A DNA stretch of 15,756 bases from Acidobacteriota bacterium (GTDB taxonomy: Bacteria > Acidobacteriota > Vicinamibacteria > Vicinamibacterales > UBA2999): contig JADZBZ010000222.1 in assembly GCA_020851835.1 (NCBI GenBank), positions 1-15,756 on the forward strand, in the 5' to 3' direction. The notes under the pieces are model-generated. The model was given only the letters and a program-made list of their open reading frames with translations, was not told the DNA's origin and ran no database searches. The translations under genes and the position numbers were made by a program. Shown piece after piece: positions 12,569 through 15,756 of this stretch. Position 1 is the stretch's first letter. Each line of letters begins with the position of its first letter.

Positions 12569-12925
12569 TTACAATATCTTGAGGCCCTTCTCGCGCAGGT
12601 GCAGGCCCACCGGACGACCCGCCAATACGGCCACGTCTTCGACCCGGCCCCTCACGCGAACCCGCGCGCCCCTGGTTGGCGTCCGCTGCCCGTTCGACAC
12701 GACGAGAATCTCGGAATGGCCATCGCTGACGCGGTACATGCGGAGCGGCACCAGCGGAAGGCCCCACGCGCTCGTGACGACGCCGGTGAGGGTCACGGTG
12801 CGGTTCTGATAGTGCGAGGGATTGGTCTGAATCTCGGTGATCGACGCCGAGGACGCGCAGGCGGCGGCAAGACCGGCGGCCAGCAGCAGGGCGAGCAGAG
12901 CCGACTTCGAACCCGGACCAGTCAT
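12569..12925 (-). CDS. Small OB-fold-like lipoprotein of unknown function
   Basis: A 118-residue predicted secreted lipoprotein. The N-terminus MTGPGSKSALLALLLAAG is a signal peptide (basic Lys7, hydrophobic 9-19) ending at a lipobox-like AAAC with Cys23. The mature part (24-118) reads as a small beta-barrel: TVTLTGVVTSAWGLPLVPLR, then MYRVSDGHSEILVVS and ARVRVRGRVEDV. This resembles the OB fold of periplasmic nucleic-acid-binding-like (tOB/YgiW-like) proteins. I do not recognise a specific family or function. The ATG at 12925 is chosen because the signal peptide starts there and GGGGGT lies 5 nt upstream; the frame continues open to 13150. A long structured leader (12948-13034) lies just upstream. 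It precedes atpB on the same strand by 92 bp, with a hairpin and a candidate atpB promoter between. Confidence 0.72.
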   Translation of the reverse strand: MTGPGSKSALLALLLAAGLAAACASSASITEIQTNPSHYQNRTVTLTGVVTSAWGLPLVPLRMYRVSDGHSEILVVSNGQRTPTRGARVRVRGRVEDVAVLAGRPVGLHLREKGLKIL

Positions 12926-12947
12926 GAGCACCCCCAGTGAGACGACA

Positions 12948-13034
12948 CAGCCGCGGACGGATCGTGAGTGACGATCCGAAAGGCTCGATGCCAGCGCCTG
13001 CCTGATTAAGCCTTTCGGTGATCCGCCGCGGCTG
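12948..13034 (-). ncRNA. Nested inverted-repeat element, candidate cis-regulatory RNA or palindromic repeat
   Basis: The outer stem is CAGCCGCGG (12948-12956) with CCGCGGCTG (13026-13034), then, past bulged A12957, CGGATC (12958-12963) with GATCCG (13020-13025): 15 bp in all. The inner stem is CCGAAAGGCT (12976-12985) with AGCCTTTCGG (13009-13018): 10 perfect bp around a 23-nt loop. The left internal segment (12964-12975) allows an alternative hairpin, CGGATCG/CGATCCG (12958-12964 with 12972-12978), which competes with the outer stem. The element ends 22 nt before the lipoprotein ATG and just before its GGGGGT ribosome binding site. A structural switch in the leader is one reading; a mobile palindromic repeat is another. 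There is no U-tract. The pairing is observed; the function and strand are inferred. Confidence 0.5.
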
Positions 13035-13165
13035 CACGCTTTCAATTCAACCTGCGTGCCAGGCTGCGCCCGGCGGTTTTCACTTGAGATTCGCGCTGAC
13101 GTGCACGACGCGACCCCGATGGGCGTCCTGTGTGAGTGACGCCATCGCACCAGCGAGTCGCCTGG
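13035..13165. other. Gap between glnA stop and the nested repeat, no gene seen
   Basis: Together with the element at 12948-13034 this makes a 240-bp gene-free stretch between glnA and the lipoprotein gene. I see no clear terminator for glnA and no -35/-10 pair. TTGAATTGAAAG on the minus strand (about 13055-13044) could hold a -35-like box, but no -10 matches it. Confidence 0.4.
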
Positions 13166-14515
13166 CTAGTACACTCCGAGGTACCGATCCATCTCCCAGG
13201 GCGACACGTGGCGGATGTAGTCGGCCCACTCCTCGCGCTTGGCTTCGAGGAAGTGCTGGAAGATGTGGTCGCCGAGGGTAGCGCGCACGAGGTCGTCCTT
13301 CTCGAACTCGTCGAGCGCCTCGCTGAGGCTGGCCGGCAGGTCGTCGATGCGCAGGTGCCGCCGCTCGCGATGGCTCATCTTGTAGATGTTCTTGTTCACG
13401 GGCGGACCGGGATCGAGCTCGGCGTCGATGCCGTCGAGGCCCGCCCGCAGCATCACCGCCAGCGCCAGGTACGGGTTGCAGGCCGGATCGGGCATTCGCA
13501 GCTCGATGCGCGTGACCGGGCCCCGGGCGGCCGGCACGCGGACGAGCGGGCTGCGGTTCTTCTCGGACCAGGCGATGGCCGTCGGCGCCTCGTAGCCGGG
13601 CACCAGCCGCTTGAACGAATTCACCAGCGGATTGGTGATCGCGCAGAAGCCCTTGGCATGGCGCAGCAGGCCCCCGATGTAACGAAGGCAGGTCGTGCTC
13701 AGCTGCCACTCGGCGTCGGCGTCGAAGAAGGCGTTCTGTCCGTCGCGGAACAGCGACTGGTGCGTGTGCATGCCCGATCCGTTCACGCCGAAGATGGGCT
13801 TGGGCATGAAAGTGGCGTGCAGATTGTTGCGCAGAGCCACGTTCTTGACGATGAAGCGGCACGTGCTGACGTTGTCGGCCGTCGCCAGCACATCGTCGTA
13901 ATGGAAGTCCACTTCGTGCTGGCCCGGAGCGACCTCGTGGTGGGCGGCCTCGACGAGCATGCCCATCTGTTCGAGCGCGAGCACGATTTCGCGCCGCACG
14001 TCCTCGCCCAGATCCACCGGCGCCAGGTCGAAGTAGCTCGCCGAGTCGTGCGTCTCGGTGGTGGGCCGGCCGTCGCGGCGGAGAAAGAGAAAGAACTCGG
14101 TTTCGGGCCCGGCCTTCATGGTGAACCCGCGATCGGCCGCCATGGCGATGACGCGCTTGAGAACCGTTCTCGGGCAACCGGCAAACGGCGTTCCGTCTGG
14201 ATTGGCGATGTCGCAGATCAGGCGCCCGACGCGCGCGCCGCTGGCGTCGGTCCAGGGAAACACCTGGAACGTCGACAGATCGGGGCGGAGATACATGTCC
14301 GACTCCTCGATGCGGACGAACCCCTCGATCGACGATCCGTCGAACATGATCCGGCCGTCGAGCGCCTCACCGAACTGGCGGTCGGGGACCTCGACGTTCT
14401 TGATGACGCCCAGAATGTCGGTGAACTGCAGCCGGAGGAACTTGACGCCCAGCTTCTCGGCCCGCTCGAGGATGCCGGCCCGGATTCCGGCGCTGTTGGT
14501 CCCCGTCTTTGGCAT
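13166..14515 (-). CDS. glnA: Glutamine synthetase type I (GSI-alpha)
   Basis: This 449-residue cytosolic dodecameric enzyme makes glutamine from glutamate, ammonia and ATP. The beta-grasp N-domain runs to about residue 110, with MFDGSSIEGFVRIEESDMYL (57-76) and Arg68, equivalent to the feedback Arg62 of Bacillus. Catalytic metal ligands are Glu138 and Glu140 in GPETEFF, Glu194 and Glu201 in HHEVAPGQHE, His250 in NGSGMH and Glu338 in TRIELR. ATP and substrate segments include NRSPLVRVPAARG (320-332). The length of about 445 and the C-terminal NKNIYKMSHRE (374-384), with no adenylylation-site insertion, place it in the Gram-positive-type GSI-alpha group. It is therefore likely controlled by feedback or partner proteins, not GlnE. 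The ATG at 14515 has TAGAAT 6 nt upstream and no ribosome binding site. A GAF sensor gene lies 54 bp upstream on the same strand. Confidence 0.97.
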   Translation of the reverse strand: MPKTGTNSAGIRAGILERAEKLGVKFLRLQFTDILGVIKNVEVPDRQFGEALDGRIMFDGSSIEGFVRIEESDMYLRPDLSTFQVFPWTDASGARVGRLICDIANPDGTPFAGCPRTVLKRVIAMAADRGFTMKAGPETEFFLFLRRDGRPTTETHDSASYFDLAPVDLGEDVRREIVLALEQMGMLVEAAHHEVAPGQHEVDFHYDDVLATADNVSTCRFIVKNVALRNNLHATFMPKPIFGVNGSGMHTHQSLFRDGQNAFFDADAEWQLSTTCLRYIGGLLRHAKGFCAITNPLVNSFKRLVPGYEAPTAIAWSEKNRSPLVRVPAARGPVTRIELRMPDPACNPYLALAVMLRAGLDGIDAELDPGPPVNKNIYKMSHRERRHLRIDDLPASLSEALDEFEKDDLVRATLGDHIFQHFLEAKREEWADYIRHVSPWEMDRYLGVY

Positions 14516-14521
14516 CTCTGG

Positions 14522-14527
14522 ATTCTA
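14522..14527 (-). promoter_or_regulatory. Candidate -10 hexamer TAGAAT for glnA
   Basis: TAGAAT (5 of 6 to TATAAT) ends 6 nt before the glnA ATG, implying a leaderless message. The expected -35 position is GC-rich and poor, and it overlaps the GGCCGGCC repeats at 14529-14557. Confidence 0.45.
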
Positions 14528-14528
14528 G

Positions 14529-14557
14529 TGCGGCCGGCCCGATTCATGCGGCCGGCC
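14529..14557. repeat. Duplicated TGCGGCCGGCC just upstream of the glnA -10
   Basis: The 11-mer TGCGGCCGGCC occurs at 14529-14539 and again at 14547-14557. Each copy contains the palindrome GGCCGGCC, so the pair can also fold as a hairpin with an 8-bp stem and a loop of about 10 nt. On the minus strand it sits 13 nt after the sensor gene stop. It could be that gene's terminator or an operator over the glnA -35 region. In GC-rich DNA chance is possible. Confidence 0.35.
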
Positions 14558-14569
14558 TGACCGCGTGCC

Positions 14570-15756
14570 TCAGGCTTGCGCGGGGGTCGAGTGCGGTGGA
14601 TTGGCCGCGGCGGCTGGCACGGCGAACAGGTTCGCAAGCTGTGCCGCCACGACGCCGGCCAGCGCCGTCAACTGGCGCAGGTCGTGTTCGCCGCCGGGCC
14701 GGAGTTCGATTGCCAGGACGCCGGCTGGCCCGCTTGCCGCGGGCAGGGGTACGGCAACCGCGGCCGGGTGGGTGGCCGTCGCCGGGGCGACGGCCGCAGC
14801 GTCCGTGCGGAACGAGGTGGCCGTCAGATTGTCGGCGGCGCGGGCGATCACGCCCACCCGGCCCAGCACATCCGGATCGTAGCCGTGGGCCGTTGCCGCC
14901 GAGAGCGTGTCGCCCGTGGCGTCGGCCAGCCACACCATCAGGCCGCGCGCATCCATCAGCACCGCCGCCCGCGCGAGCAGCGGCTCCAATTCGCCGACCC
15001 GACCGACCTTGCCGAGGTCGGCGCACAAGGCGGCCAGCAACTCCAGGTCTGGACCTGGCGGCACCAGCGGTGCAGATGCCGGACGCGGCGGCTCTGGCGC
15101 GGCGGGCTCGTCAGGTCCAAGGCGCTCGGGGCCGCTCGACGCGACGGGGGCCGTTACCGACAGCGTCGGCGTCCCGGCGCGACTCGACGTGCCGTCACCC
15201 GGCACGGGGACGAGCAGCATCAGGGCGATGATCCAGATCGCCAACACCGCACCGGCCAGCAGCGACAGGGCATTGGCCGATCCAGCTTCACGCGACGAGG
15301 CGGCGCGCGACAGCACCTGTCGGGCGTCGGAGATTTCGGAGGCCACCGTCTCGATGAAACCGCCGGCCTCGGTGAAGATGACATCGCCCGCCAGCAGCAG
15401 CTGGCCGTCTTCGACATTGGCGCGCGCCCGGCGCTCGGAGGCGGCGAGGCGTTCGAGCGCCTCGTGGGCCGCGGTCAGGGGAAAGCGTACGGCCGCGGTC
15501 GCCTCGTCGAGGCCCGCGATCAGTGCGCGGATGCGGGCGAGCTGTTCGTCCGCGCGCGCCGACCAGAAGGCGAGACCCTGCCCCGGCGCGACGTAGGCGT
15601 GCAGGACGGCGCGGAGGTCGGCGAGCGCGTGGACCGCATCGGCGGCTCTGGCGTCGACCTGCTGGTCGGCCAGCCGCGCGCGGCCCCGGGCCTGTTCGGT
15701 CGTGGTCGCCCGCCACACGGCCGCCGCCGTGACCGCAACGGTCACCAGCAGCACCA
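14570..15756 (-). CDS. Membrane sensor protein with C-terminal GAF domain, 5' end at the window edge
   Basis: At least 394 residues; the frame reaches the window edge and the true start may lie outside. A first hydrophobic segment (about 1-15) is followed by an alpha-helical, Ala/Arg/Asp-rich extracytoplasmic region (about 20-160) like the four-helix sensors of chemoreceptors and kinases. A second membrane segment is LSLLAGAVLAIWIIALMLLV (163-182). A Pro-rich linker (185-235) joins a GAF domain (about 236-380; ARGLMVWLADATGDTLSAATAHG at 269-291). No kinase, GGDEF, PP2C or HTH output domain follows: the protein ends 14 residues after the GAF. It may signal through protein contacts or be a truncated sensor. 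It lies 54 bp upstream of glnA on the same strand. Specific function unknown. Confidence 0.75.
   Translation of the reverse strand, partial: VLLVTVAVTAAAVWRATTTEQARGRARLADQQVDARAADAVHALADLRAVLHAYVAPGQGLAFWSARADEQLARIRALIAGLDEATAAVRFPLTAAHEALERLAASERRARANVEDGQLLLAGDVIFTEAGGFIETVASEISDARQVLSRAASSREAGSANALSLLAGAVLAIWIIALMLLVPVPGDGTSSRAGTPTLSVTAPVASSGPERLGPDEPAAPEPPRPASAPLVPPGPDLELLAALCADLGKVGRVGELEPLLARAAVLMDARGLMVWLADATGDTLSAATAHGYDPDVLGRVGVIARAADNLTATSFRTDAAAVAPATATHPAAVAVPLPAASGPAGVLAIELRPGGEHDLRQLTALAGVVAAQLANLFAVPAAAANPPHSTPAQA

Noticed and set aside
12948..13034. Nested inverted repeat as an integron attC site
   Set aside because: The terminal GTTRRRY and RYYYAAC core sites are absent, and no integrase or cassette genes are nearby.
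9364..13098. Similar sequence at the fabZ-like start (about 9364-9388) and in the gap before the lipoprotein gene (about 13072-13095), sharing GTTTTCACTT and GAGATTCGC
   Set aside because: Only about 20 bp match, with an indel, and there is no extension or shared context; most likely chance.
12569..13150. Longer version of the lipoprotein gene starting at 13150
   Set aside because: The extra 75 residues run through the inverted-repeat element and would bury the signal peptide; the ATG at 12925 has a ribosome binding site and starts exactly at the signal peptide.
12925..13165. c-di-GMP or other known riboswitch ahead of the lipoprotein gene
   Set aside because: I could not find the conserved core sequences of the classes I know; the stem arrangement does not match them.
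13080..14560. Long open frames opposite to or out of phase with glnA
   Set aside because: They are GC-rich shadow frames of a strongly conserved gene, with no recognisable domains.

Overview
The window is about 15.8 kb of GC-rich bacterial chromosome from a free-living, metabolically ordinary organism that is rich in signalling genes. The gene content resembles Acidobacteriota, probably the Vicinamibacteria. It includes a Bacillus-like GSI-alpha glutamine synthetase, an isolated ATP synthase subunit a gene, a YhaM-type exoribonuclease, GAF-SpoIIE phosphatases, and a short conserved N-terminus (MPPRFAYWTI) that I associate with that phylum. The taxonomic call is an inference from protein style, not from a marker gene. 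I see no tRNA, rRNA, CRISPR array, insertion sequence or phage gene.

Layout. At 1-88 (-) is the 5' end of an unidentified gene, divergent from 6-phosphogluconolactonase (109-783, +). At 844-2217 (-) is an NtrC-type sigma-54 activator, divergent from a two-gene unit (2382-2836, +). That unit encodes a tiny MerR/excisionase-like DNA-binding protein and an 87-residue stand-alone histidine-kinase H-box (DHp) protein. A structured, relatively AT-rich intergenic region of about 360 bp follows. Next comes a FliA/WhiG-type sigma factor (3197-4219, +) whose 3' end overlaps the convergent PAS-histidine kinase-receiver hybrid kinase (4045-5634, -). Divergent from the kinase are a membrane GAF-GGDEF protein with a degenerate active-site motif (5763-6974), an EamA/DMT transporter (7038-7964) and an OB-HD 3'-5' exoribonuclease (7927-8889). 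A FabZ-like hotdog dehydratase (8893-9390, -) converges on the exoribonuclease. It is divergent from a truncated S9 prolyl-oligopeptidase fragment (9433-9900, +), which is translationally coupled to a GAF-GAF-SpoIIE/PP2C phosphatase (9897-11738, +). The rest is on the minus strand: atpB (11751-12476), an OB-fold lipoprotein (12569-12925) preceded by a striking nested inverted-repeat element (12948-13034), glnA (13166-14515), and a membrane GAF sensor cut by the window edge (14570-15756).

How the genes work together. About half the genes are regulatory: an enhancer-binding response regulator, an alternative sigma factor, a hybrid kinase, a GGDEF protein, a PP2C phosphatase, a small DNA-binding protein with an orphan H-box protein, and a GAF sensor. 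They do not form one obvious operon. The block at 844-6974 could plausibly form a local phosphorelay and sigma-factor network: sigma-54 activator, DNA-binding/DHp pair, sigma-28, hybrid kinase, GGDEF protein. The remaining genes are housekeeping (pgl, fabZ-like, yhaM-like, atpB, glnA).

Several start codons lack a Shine-Dalgarno sequence and instead have a TANNNT hexamer ending 6-9 nt upstream (10 nt for the GGDEF gene's ATG). This suggests leaderless transcription is common here. The best candidates for something undescribed are the HTH plus orphan H-box pair with its GTCAA operator cluster, and the 87-nt nested inverted-repeat element upstream of the lipoprotein gene.
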